Of a DNA stretch of 40,700 nt, positions 33,301 to 40,700 are shown piece by piece; the stretch's first letter is position 1; each line of letters opens with the position of its first letter. This stretch comes from a virus. The DNA lies in IMG/VR virus record IMGVR_UViG_3300023179_000225, positions 1-40,700 of that record. One strand, 5' to 3'. The position numbers were made by a program, and so were the translations under genes. The notes beneath the pieces are model-generated. The model was not told the DNA's origin and ran no database searches. It saw only the letters and a list, made by a program, of their open reading frames with translations.

Positions 33301-36300
33301 AAATATAGCTTGATCCTTGATAATATACCATATCATTTAATTGATATGGTGTTCCACCAGCCCAAGTTCCTTTCCAAACTACTCCAAGACCTTGTACACC
33401 TTGTACACCTTGTACACCCTGTACTCCCTGTACACCTTGAACACCCTGTACACCTTGCCTACCTTGTATACCTTGCCAACCTTGAACTCCTTGAATACCT
33501 TGAATACCCTGGGCACCTGTCAATTCCCATCTTTGGAGTGTCGCATCAAGATTAGAACTAGTATGGAATTGTGGTGTATAGCTACCAACAGAGAAAGTTA
33601 ACCCAGTTGGAGTACCAGTAGAGTTGGAAATTGATCCACCACCCTTGGTCAAACTCAATGTAGCCGTTGTTGATGTACTAGCAGTTACATAATACACTGT
33701 ACCAAGAGTAGCATTTAGAGTACTGTAATTTTGTAAAGACCCTCCTCCTGTATTAGTTCCCTGAACAATTACTGGTAATCCAACTGATGGAGCAGTAGTT
33801 GAATTAAAACTAATACCATTCGAGGTAATTTGAACACCTGTTAAATTATTTGGAATATATTCTGATAAACTTACATATGTGCTACCAGAGAATATGATCA
33901 TATCACTAACAGCATAGTTATTAAGTGGTGACCATTCACCTCTCCACTTAAATCCTGATCCTTGTATACCCTGCTGACCTTGTACGCCCTGTACTCCCTG
34001 TACACCCTGTACACCCTGACCACCTTGTACGCCCTGTACACCCTGTATACCTTGGCTGGTCATTTGCTCCCAGTAGGTGGTATTAACTATTAAACTTGCA
34101 CCTACACCAGTTGATGGAGCTTGTCCTGCTGTCGGTGTAACATTTTTAAAGACATAACTATTACCGTTGTAGAATACAATGTCATTTGTATAATAAGTTG
34201 TACCCGCTAACCAAGTACCTTTCCATACCAAACTGAATCCTTGTACACCTTGTACACCCTGTACACCTTGAACGCCTTGACCACCCTGTACACCTTGGAC
34301 ACCTTGAACTCCTTGACCACCTTGTACACCTTGTACACCTTGTACGCCCTGTATACCTTGTACGCCCTGTACACCTTGTCTACCTTGTACACCTTGTACA
34401 CCTTGTACACCTTGACCACCTTGTACACCTTGTACACCTTGTACACCCTGTCCGCCTTGTACACCCTGTACTCCCTGTACACCCTGTACTCCCTGTACAC
34501 CTTGAACACCCTGTATACCTTGACTGGTCATTTGATTCCAGTACGCAGTATTAACGACTAAACTTTGACCTATACCAGTTGATGGTGCGTTACCAGCACT
34601 TGGTATAGCATTATTATAGATGTAACTATTACCATTATAGAATACAATATCATTTTGAGTATAAGTTGTACCTGCTAACCAAGTACCTTTCCATACCAAA
34701 CTGAATCCCTGTACACCTTGTACACCTTGTACACCCTGTACACCTTGACCACCTTGTACACCTTGTACACCTTGTACACCTTGTCCACCTTGTACACCTT
34801 GTACACCTTGTACACCTTGTCCACCTTGTACACCCTGTACACCTTGTACACCCTGACCGCCCTGTACACCCTGTACTCCCTGTACACCCTGTACTCCCTG
34901 TACACCTTGAACACCCTGTATACCTTGACTGGTCATTTGATTCCAGTACGTAGTATTAACGACTAAACTTTGACCTATACCAGTTGATGGTACGTTACCG
35001 GCACTTGGTGTAGCATTAGTATAGATGTAACTATTACCATTATAGAATACAATATCATTTTGAGTATAAGTTGTACCTGCTAACCAAGTACCTTTCCATA
35101 CCAAACTGAATCCCTGTACACCTTGTACACCTTGTACACCTTGAACGCCTTGACCACCCTGTACACCTTGTACACCTTGAACTCCTTGACCACCTTGTAC
35201 ACCTTGTACACCTTGGACGCCTTGTACACCTTGTACACCTTGAACACCCTGTACACCTTGTACACCCTGACCACCTTGTACACCCTGTACACCTTGAACA
35301 CCCTGTACACCTTGTACACCTTGAACGCCCTGTATACCTTGACTGGTCATCTGGTTCCAGTACGTAGTATTAACGACTAAACTTTGACCTATACCAGTTG
35401 ATGGTGCGTTACCAGCACTTGGTGTAGCATTAGTATAGATGTAACTATTACCATTATAGAATACAATATCATTTTGAAAATAAGTTGTACCTACTAACCA
35501 AGTACCTTTCCATACCAAACTGAATCCCTGTACACCTTGTACACCTTGTACACCTTGAACGCCTTGACCACCCTGTACACCTTGTACACCTTGTACACCT
35601 TGACCACCTTGTACACCTTGTACACCTTGTACGCCCTGTATACCTTGTACGCCCTGTACACCTTGTCTACCTTGTACACCTTGTATACCTTGTACACCTT
35701 GACCACCTTGTACACCTTGTACACCTTGTACACCCTGTCCGCCTTGTACACCTTGTACACCTTGTACACCCTGTCCGCCTTGTACACCTTGTACACCTTG
35801 TACACCCTGTCCGCCTTGTACACCTTGTACGCCCTGTACACCTTGTCTACCCTGAATACCTTGTACGCCTTGTACGCCTTGACCACCTTGTATGCCTTGT
35901 ATACCTTGTTGTCCAGCTGGCTGAAAGGCTACATTTAATACTGAACCATCAGCAGGAGCAGTTCCTTGTGTGTCAATAAATGTACAATTTAGGGTAAAGA
36001 ATGAATTAGGACTATTATAAGTTATACTATTAATAGTAGCAGCATATCTAGTTACAGATCCATCTGGTTGTAATGTTAGAACACCATGATATGATCCAGC
36101 AGTTCCAAATGCTGTCATAGCATTAAAGAATGAATATCTGTCTTGTCCTAAAATATCATATCTATCTACATATACAACTATTCCACCAGCAGTAGTACTA
36201 GTCCAATCTCGATTAATTCGTATAGTACCATTTGCAGGATTGCTTGTAGTAGTATTATCCCAAGCATAAGTGGCAGTGTATCCACCAGGAGTACCTACAA

Positions 36301-39300
36301 TTCCTTGGACACCTTGAATACCTTGGACACCTTGTCCACCCTGTACACCTTGAACTCCTTGGACACCTTGTACACCTTGTATACCCTGTACACCTTGTAC
36401 ACCCTGTCCGCCTTGTACACCTTGTACGCCTTGTACACCTTGACCACCTTGTATGCCTTGTACGCCCTGTACACCTTGACCACCTTGTATGCCTTGTACG
36501 CCCTGTACACCTTGACCACCTTGTATTCCCTGTATTCCCTGTATACCTTGTACACCTTGTACACCTTGTAAGCCTTGGCTAGCAATTAATGACCATGGAT
36601 TAGTTTTAAATATTAAACCAGTTAATGATCCAGTCCCTATTCCACCAATACCTGTTACACTAAACTGTGTTCTTCCTAAAATAAATGAGGTTGTAGGCCC
36701 ATTATCAGCACTGATAATGTAATATACTACATTAGGTACCGTTTGGCCTGCTGTAAAATATGTCGGACTTGACTCAGGACTACCAGGATTTTCTAAACTA
36801 ATACCAGCTGGCACTGTTCCTGATACAATAACTGCCTCGCCTATGTATAAATTAGTACTTGTACATCCAAATACTCCTGAAGTATTGGTCTTGGTTACAT
36901 CAGGAATAGTAATAGTTGTACCTGGAGGATTGTTTATATTAAAGTAAGCCCCTGATCCGTATGTTGAATCACCAAATGTACTTGTGTAGCTTGATCCTTG
37001 ATAGAATATAGTTTCATTTCTTAAGTAACTTGCTCCAGGTTGCCAATCTCCTAAGAATGTAAATCCTTCACCCTTAGTACCCTGGAAGCCTTGTACACCT
37101 TGTTGACCTTGAACACCTTGAACACCTTGTACACCTTGACCACCTTGTACACCCTGTATGCCCTGTATACCCTGTACACCCTGTTGACCTTGTACACCCT
37201 GTACACCTTGTACACCTTGTACACCTTGTCCACCTTGTACACCCTGTACACCCTGTACACCTTGTCCACCTTGAACACCTTGAACACCTTGTACACCTTG
37301 TCCACCCTGTATGCCCTGTATACCCTGTACACCCTGTTGACCTTGTACACCCTGTACACCCTGTACACCCTGTCCACCTTGGACACCCTGTACACCCTGT
37401 ACACCCTGACCACCCTGTACACCCTGTACACCCTGTAGACCCTGTACACCCTGTACACCCTGTACACCCTGTAGACCCTGTAGACCCTGAATACCCTGAA
37501 TACCCTGACCACCTTGTACGCCCTGTACGCCTTGTATACCTTGGCTTACTAAAAGATTCCAACTTGCGCCTACTACAGGAACAACTCCTGTGCTATTAGC
37601 TATTGCTATCCAAGAACTGCCATTATAAAATACTATATCATTAGTGCTATATGGTGTGGTACTATTCCAAGTTCCTTTCCAAACTAAGCTAAAACCCTGT
37701 ACACCTTGAATACCCTGTACACCCTGTACACCTTGTCCACCCTGTACTCCCTGTACTCCCTGTACACCTTGGCCACCTTGTACACCTTGAACGCCTTGAA
37801 CGCCTTGAACGCCTTGAACGCCCTGTACACCTTGTACACCTTGGCCACCTTGTACACCTTGTACACCCTGTACACCTTGAACGCCCTGTAAACCTTGTAC
37901 ACCCTGTAAACCTTGGCTTACAATCATATTCCAATCTGCGGTTGTCCCGGGAACAATTCCAGTATGTACAGTAGTTGATATCCAAGAACTACCGTTATAA
38001 AATACTACATCATTAACAATGTAAGGCGTTGATAAATTATATGTACCTCTCCAAATTAATCCAACACCTTGTATACCTTGACCACCTTGTACACCTTGTA
38101 CACCTTGTACACCTTGACCACCTTGTACACCTTGTACACCTTGTACACCTTGACCACCCTGTATACCCTGTATACCCTGTAGACCCTGACCACCTTGTAC
38201 ACCCTGTACTCCCTGTACACCCTGACCACCTTGGACGCCTTGTACACCTTGTAGACCTTGTACACCTTGTACACCTTGTCCGCCTTGTACACCTTGTACA
38301 CCTTGTACACCTTGTCCACCTTGTACACCTTGTACACCTTGTACACCCTGTCCGCCTTGAATACCTTGAACGCCTTGTATACCCTGACCGCCTTGGATAC
38401 CTTGAACGCCTTGGACACCCTGTACACCTTGTACACCCTGTACACCCTGTACACCTTGAACACCTTGAACGCCCTGTACACCTTGGACACCCTGTACACC
38501 TTGTACACCTTGTACACCTTGTACACCTTGAACGCCTTGGACACCCTGTACACCTTGTACACCTTGTACACCTTGTACACCTTGAATACCTTGGGATGCA
38601 AGCACATCCCAACTAGATGGATTTGTATCAGGCTGATTATTATAATTGCCATTAACTTTACTAATATATGATGAACCTAGATAAGCTACAGAATCATTAT
38701 TATTATAAATTACGCTAGGATCCCATATTCCTTTCCAAGTTACACCACCACCTTGAATACCCTGTTGGCCTTGTACGCCTTGTACACCTTGAACGCCCTG
38801 TACACCTTGTACACCCTGTACACCCTGTACACCCTGTACGCCTTGTACACCTTGTACGCCCTGTACACCTTGTACACCCTGTACGCCCTGTACACCCTGT
38901 ACACCCTGTACACCTTGTACTCCTTGTACGCCCTGTACACCCTGTACGCCCTGTACACCCTGTACACCCTGTACACCTTGGACGCCTTGGACTCCTTGTA
39001 CACCTTGGACACCCTGTACACCTTGAACACCCTGTACACCTTGTAAACCTTGGCTTGCTATTCTTTCCCAGAAAGTATCATTATTTTCAGGTCCAGGAAC
39101 TGCTGTAGAATTAGAATTACCAGTTGGAACTCCTCCTCCTGTATATCTTACTATCCACGCACTACCATTATAAAATACAACTTCATTTTGATAATAAGTT
39201 GTATTAAAATCGTACATTCCACGCCAGATTATACCAAAACCTTGTATACCCTGTACACCTTGTACGCCCTGTACGCCTTGTACGCCTTGTACACCTTGTA

Positions 39301-40700
39301 CGCCTTGTACACCTTGTACACCTTGAACGCCTTGAACGCCTTGTACACCTTGTACACCTTGAACGCCTTGAACGCCTTGTACACCCTGTACGCCCTGTAC
39401 ACCCTGTACACCTTGTACACCTTGGACTCCTTGGACGCCTTGTACACCTTGTACCCCTTGTACACCTTGGACACCTTGGGCTCCTTGTAGACCTTGAACG
39501 CCTTGTAAACCTTGGACTCCTTGTAGACCTTGAACGCCTTGTAAACCTTGGACTCCTTGTACACCTTGTACACCCTGTACGCCTTGTACACCCTGTACGC
39601 CTTGTACACCTTGTACGCCCTGTACACCCTGTACACCCTGTACACCTTGTACACCCTGTACGCCTTGTACACCCTGTACGCCTTGTACGCCCTGTACACC
39701 CTGTACACCCTGTACACCCTGTACACCCTGTACACCCTGTACACCTTGAACACCTTGAACACCCTGTACACCCTGTACGCCTTGTACGCCTTGTACACCC
39801 TGTACGCCTTGTACACCCTGTACGCCCTGTACGCCTTGTACACCTTGGGCTCCTTGTACACCTTGTACACCTTGAACACCCTGTACACCCTGTACACCTT
39901 GAACGCCTTGAACGCCTTGAGCTGCTAAAATTTGCCAATAAGTCGAATTAATTACAGGTGGATTACCATAACTTGGTTCTTCATCACTAAATTGACCATA
40001 TGGTGGATCAGTAGTAATAGGATATATTACAATATAGCTATTTCCATTGTAATATACTACATCATTTTGTTGATAAGTTGCTGATGAACTGTATGTTCCT
40101 CTCCATCTTATACCAAATCCTTGAATACCTTGAACACCTTGAACACCTTGGACTCCTTGAACGCCTTGTACACCTTGGACTCCTTGTACACCTTGGACTC
40201 CTTGTACACCTTGGACACCCTGTACACCCTGTACACCTTGGACTCCCTGTACACCTTGGACTCCTTGGACTCCTTGTACACCCTGTACACCTTGTACACC
40301 TTGTACACCTTGAACGCCTTGTAGGCCCTGTACACCTTGAACGCCTTGTAGGCCTTGATAGCCTTGGACACCTTGACTTGACAACATGTCCCAATAGGCT
40401 GATCCTTCATATGGTTCATTATTAGTATTACTGCCTGCTAATGAAGCCCAAGAAGATCCATTCCATTTAACCGCATCATTTTGATTATAGGTTACATTTG
40501 ACTGCCATTCTCCTCGCCAAACAAATCCCAATCCTTGGATACCTTGTTGACCTTGAACTCCCTGTACACCCTGTACACCCTGTACACCCTGTACACCCTG
40601 TACACCCTGGACGCCCTGTACACCCTGGACGCCCTGTACACCTTGGACACCTTGTACACCTTGTACGCCTTGTACACCTTGTACACCCTGAAGACCTTGA
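30386..40700 (-). CDS. giant collagen-like fibre with CBM-like modules (5' end outside window)
   Basis: The frame is open to the right edge: GTG/TTG codons such as TTG at 40531 are internal, since [13 protein letters not shown] continues the pattern upstream. It spans at least 3,437 aa. It alternates (Gly-Val-Gln)n collagen-like stalks with 17 modules of about 40-65 aa matching W-(K/R)-G-x-(W/Y)...Y..ND.V.(Y/F).G(S/N)S(Y/W)...W (CBM5/12-like chitin or cellulose binding), plus one unrelated domain (about 35.9-36.3 kb). Two modules, near 33.5-33.95 and 36.6-37.05 kb, carry a beta-rich insert. The last 200 residues are Phe/Thr/Asp collagen-type triplets ending in an alpha-helical [18 protein letters not shown] end. 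It is probably a trimeric long fibre for polysaccharide binding. Confidence 0.85.
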   Translation of the reverse strand, partial: QGLQGVQGVQGVQGVQGVQGVQGVQGVQGVQGVQGVQGVQGVQGVQGVQGQQGIQGLGFVWRGEWQSNVTYNQNDAVKWNGSSWASLAGSNTNNEPYEGSAYWDMLSSQGVQGYQGLQGVQGVQGLQGVQGVQGVQGVQGVQGVQGVQGVQGVQGVQGVQGVQGVQGVQGVQGVQGVQGVQGVQGVQGVQGIQGFGIRWRGTYSSSATYQQNDVVYYNGNSYIVIYPITTDPPYGQFSDEEPSYGNPPVINSTYWQILAAQGVQGVQGVQGVQGVQGVQGVQGAQGVQGVQGVQGVQGVQGVQGVQGVQGVQGVQGVQGVQGVQGVQGVQGVQGVQGVQGVQGVQGVQGVQGVQGVQGVQGVQGVQGVQGVQGVQGVQGVQGVQGLQGVQGLQGVQGLQGVQGLQGAQGVQGVQGVQGVQGVQGVQGVQGVQGVQGVQGVQGVQGVQGVQGVQGVQGVQGVQGVQGVQGVQGVQGVQGVQGVQGIQGFGIIWRGMYDFNTTYYQNEVVFYNGSAWIVRYTGGGVPTGNSNSTAVPGPENNDTFWERIASQGLQGVQGVQGVQGVQGVQGVQGVQGVQGVQGVQGVQGVQGVQGVQGVQGVQGVQGVQGVQGVQGVQGVQGVQGVQGVQGVQGVQGVQGVQGVQGQQGIQGGGVTWKGIWDPSVIYNNNDSVAYLGSSYISKVNGNYNNQPDTNPSSWDVLASQGIQGVQGVQGVQGVQGVQGVQGVQGVQGVQGVQGVQGVQGVQGVQGVQGVQGVQGVQGVQGVQGIQGGQGIQGVQGIQGGQGVQGVQGVQGGQGVQGVQGVQGGQGVQGVQGLQGVQGVQGGQGVQGVQGVQGGQGLQGIQGIQGGQGVQGVQGVQGGQGVQGVQGVQGGQGIQGVGLIWRGTYNLSTPYIVNDVVFYNGSSWISTTVHTGIVPGTTADWNMIVSQGLQGVQGLQGVQGVQGVQGVQGGQGVQGVQGVQGVQGVQGVQGVQGGQGVQGVQGVQGGQGVQGVQGIQGVQGFSLVWKGTWNSTTPYSTNDIVFYNGSSWIAIANSTGVVPVVGASWNLLVSQGIQGVQGVQGGQGIQGIQGLQGLQGVQGVQGVQGLQGVQGVQGGQGVQGVQGVQGGQGVQGVQGVQGQQGVQGIQGIQGGQGVQGVQGVQGGQGVQGVQGVQGGQGVQGVQGVQGVQGQQGVQGIQGIQGVQGGQGVQGVQGVQGQQGVQGFQGTKGEGFTFLGDWQPGASYLRNETIFYQGSSYTSTFGDSTYGSGAYFNINNPPGTTITIPDVTKTNTSGVFGCTSTNLYIGEAVIVSGTVPAGISLENPGSPESSPTYFTAGQTVPNVVYYIISADNGPTTSFILGRTQFSVTGIGGIGTGSLTGLIFKTNPWSLIASQGLQGVQGVQGIQGIQGIQGGQGVQGVQGIQGGQGVQGVQGIQGGQGVQGVQGVQGGQGVQGVQGIQGVQGVQGVQGVQGGQGVQGIQGVQGIVGTPGGYTATYAWDNTTTSNPANGTIRINRDWTSTTAGGIVVYVDRYDILGQDRYSFFNAMTAFGTAGSYHGVLTLQPDGSVTRYAATINSITYNSPNSFFTLNCTFIDTQGTAPADGSVLNVAFQPAGQQGIQGIQGGQGVQGVQGIQGRQGVQGVQGVQGGQGVQGVQGVQGGQGVQGVQGVQGGQGVQGVQGVQGGQGVQGIQGVQGRQGVQGVQGIQGVQGVQGVQGGQGVQGVQGVQGGQGVQGVQGVQGVQGFSLVWKGTWLVGTTYFQNDIVFYNGNSYIYTNATPSAGNAPSTGIGQSLVVNTTYWNQMTSQGIQGVQGVQGVQGVQGVQGVQGGQGVQGVQGVQGVQGVQGVQGVQGVQGGQGVQGVQGVQGGQGVQGVQGVQGVQGFSLVWKGTWLAGTTYTQNDIVFYNGNSYIYTNATPSAGNVPSTGIGQSLVVNTTYWNQMTSQGIQGVQGVQGVQGVQGVQGVQGGQGVQGVQGVQGGQGVQGVQGVQGGQGVQGVQGVQGGQGVQGVQGVQGVQGFSLVWKGTWLAGTTYTQNDIVFYNGNSYIYNNAIPSAGNAPSTGIGQSLVVNTAYWNQMTSQGIQGVQGVQGVQGVQGVQGVQGGQGVQGVQGVQGGQGVQGVQGVQGRQGVQGVQGIQGVQGVQGVQGGQGVQGVQGVQGGQGVQGVQGVQGVQGFSLVWKGTWLAGTTYYTNDIVFYNGNSYVFKNVTPTAGQAPSTGVGASLIVNTTYWEQMTSQGIQGVQGVQGGQGVQGVQGVQGVQGQQGIQGSGFKWRGEWSPLNNYAVSDMIIFSGSTYVSLSEYIPNNLTGVQITSNGISFNSTTAPSVGLPVIVQGTNTGGGSLQNYSTLNATLGTVYYVTASTSTTATLSLTKGGGSISNSTGTPTGLTFSVGSYTPQFHTSSNLDATLQRWELTGAQGIQGIQGVQGWQGIQGRQGVQGVQGVQGVQGVQGVQGVQGLGVVWKGTWAGGTPYQLNDMVYYQGSSYICIVTHTSSIGSPPLNANWNLLSVQGIQGVQGVQGVQGGQGVQGVQGVQGGQGVQGVQGVQGRQGVQGVQGVQGGQGVQGVQGVQGVQGVQGVQGVQGFSLVWKGIYSASTTYSQNDLVFYDGNSYIYKNGTPVAGQTPATGQPPIVNSTYWEQMTSQGIQGVQGVQGGQGVQGVQGVQGRQGVQGVQGVQGGQGVQGVQGVQGGQGVQGVQGVQGGQGVQGVQGVQGGQGVQGVQGVQGGQGVQGVQGVQGVQGFSLVWKGTYSASTTYYQNDLVFYDGNSYIYKNGTPVAGQTPATGQPPIVNSTYWNQMTSQGIQGVQGVQGGQGVQGVQGVQGGQGVQGVQGVQGVQGGQGVQGVQGVQGRQGVQGVQGVQGGQGVQGVQGVQGGQGVQGVQGVQGGQGVQGVQGVQGVQGFSLVWKGIYAAGTTYYQNDLVFYDGNSYIYKNGTPVAGQTPATGQPPIVNSTYWDQLTSQGIQGVQGVQGGQGVQGVQGVQGRQGVQGVQGVQGGQGVQGVQGVQGGQGVQGVQGVQGGQGVQGVQGVQGGQGVQGVQGVQGGQGVQGVQGVQGGQGVQGVQGVQGVQGGQGVQGVQGVQGGQGVQGVQGVQGVQGVQGLGVVWKGVWTGSTPYAVNDMVFYQGTSYICITAHTSNVATPPPNANWNQISSQGIQGIQGVQGVQGVQGVQGVQGVQGVQGVQGGQGVQGVQGVQGGQGVQGVQGVQGGQGVQGVQGGQGVQGVQGVQGGQGVQGVQGGQGVQGVQGVQGRQGVQGVQGVQGGQGVQGVQGIQGVQGVQGVQGGQGVQGIQGLQGFQGFQGFTGAQGIQGFQGFTGAQGIQGVQGFQGFQGFQGFQGFTGAQGIQGFQGFTGAQGIQGRQGLQGEKGLQGDTGTQGSTGTTGNTGLQGLPGPQGATGTKGTDGTQGTDGTQGSTGAQGSTGAQGTDGTIGTLSLATFKSVVAASADFADFQVRVAALS
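31880..33060. repeat. recently triplicated fibre module block
   Basis: Modules centred near 31.96, 32.44 and 32.92 kb (plus strand) share almost identical DNA from AATATGTTGAATTAAC through CTTTCCATAC, at spacings of about 480 and 470 bp including their collagen stalks. Only scattered bases differ, for example CGTT versus CGAC-type changes near the module end. This implies recent tandem duplication of whole module-plus-stalk units. Confidence 0.75.
34040..35540. repeat. recently expanded fibre module block (four units)
   Basis: Four modules (near 34.15, 34.62, 35.03 and 35.45 kb) are near-identical to one another, three of them differing at only a few positions, separated by GVQ stalks of about 200-270 bp. 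They are clearly younger than the modules at 36.5-40.5 kb, which differ widely. Confidence 0.7.

Larger units (their letters stand above)
30500..40700. repeat. 9-bp (Gly-Val-Gln) repeat arrays with 36-bp superperiod
   Basis: The stalks are built of a 9-bp unit (plus strand TTGTACACC or CTGTACACC) encoding Gly-Val-Gln. In many blocks every fourth unit is Gly-Gln or Arg-Gln ([12 protein letters not shown]), giving a 36-bp superperiod. The unit centre TGTACA is a palindrome. The 9-bp period keeps several other frames open over long stretches on both strands, so antisense open frames here are side effects. Confidence 0.9.

Noticed and set aside
40492-40686. Separate small gene at the right edge
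   Set aside because: It reads the collagen repeats out of frame. The giant fibre frame itself continues through this region to the window edge.
30500-40700. Long antisense and out-of-frame open frames (Tyr-Thr-Leu, Val-His-Leu, Arg-Cys-Thr repeats)
   Set aside because: They follow from the 9-bp period, which keeps other frames free of stops. They lack ribosome sites and consist of low-complexity reading of the same repeat. The Gly-Val-Gln frame alone includes the non-repeat modules without stops.
30500-40700. CRISPR-like or satellite repeat array
   Set aside because: The unit is 9 bp with no unique spacers of CRISPR size, and the interruptions are coding domains in one continuous frame.

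Overview
This window is a segment of an AT-rich, T4-like contractile-tailed bacteriophage genome (Caudoviricetes, myovirus morphology). The evidence is a set of T4 core genes recognisable from motifs and alignable blocks: UvsX and UvsY recombination proteins, gp32 ssDNA-binding protein, gp16 and gp17 terminase, gp4 head completion, gp18 sheath, gp19 tube, gp13, gp14 and gp15 neck and tail-completion proteins, and gp1 dNMP kinase. ThyX, a sugar-nucleotide transferase/cupin fusion and a glycosyltransferase/FkbM cluster are accessory genes of the kind seen in T4-like phages of aquatic bacteria. No photosynthesis gene, tRNA, integrase or CRISPR array was seen, and the host cannot be named from this window.

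Layout. 1-3.4 kb (+): a near-consensus sigma70 promoter with an inverted repeat in its spacer, a HEXXH/VWA protein, four small unknown genes, and thyX. 3.5-8.2 kb (-): nucleotidyltransferase-cupin, uvsY, a small acidic protein, a displaced uvsX 3' remnant, an FkbM methyltransferase, a 45-codon GIY-YIG stub, uvsX and gp32. 8.3-16.4 kb (-): a 747-aa protein, terL, two unknowns, terS, gp4, an unknown, a tube-like baseplate or tail protein and gp19. 16.4-21.7 kb (-): an unusually large sheath (1178 aa), gp1, a Cys-rich mini-protein and gp13. 21.75-25.0 kb (+): gp14, gp15 with a disrupted 5' end, and a Nudix hydrolase. 25.0-27.8 kb (-): a three-gene glycan cluster behind its own sigma70 promoter. 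27.8 kb to the end (-): an 840-aa fibre with a C1q-like C-terminal domain, then a gene of more than 10 kb for a collagen-like (Gly-Val-Gln)n protein whose stalks are interrupted by 17 carbohydrate-binding-like modules and one unrelated domain. That gene is open through the right edge, so its N-terminus lies outside the window.

How the parts fit. The recombination/replication block (uvsX, uvsY, gp32) sits next to the packaging and tail block. Eight NNTAAATA motifs resembling the T4 late-promoter box TATAAATA lie just 5' of virion or packaging-region genes. Several are so close to the ATG that the transcripts would be almost leaderless. The fibre genes and the glycan cluster together suggest a large adhesive fibre that may itself be glycosylated (inference).

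Most notable observations: (i) a 1,059-bp insertion-like unit at the uvsX 3' end, bounded by 82-bp direct repeats with one mismatch. It carries a GIY-YIG stub and a methyltransferase, gives uvsX a new C-terminus, and leaves the old one displaced and frameshifted by an 8-bp tandem duplication. (ii) The giant multi-module collagen/CBM-like gene. (iii) The same CBM-like module inside the tail sheath. (iv) A gp15 N-terminus readable only with a one-base shift.
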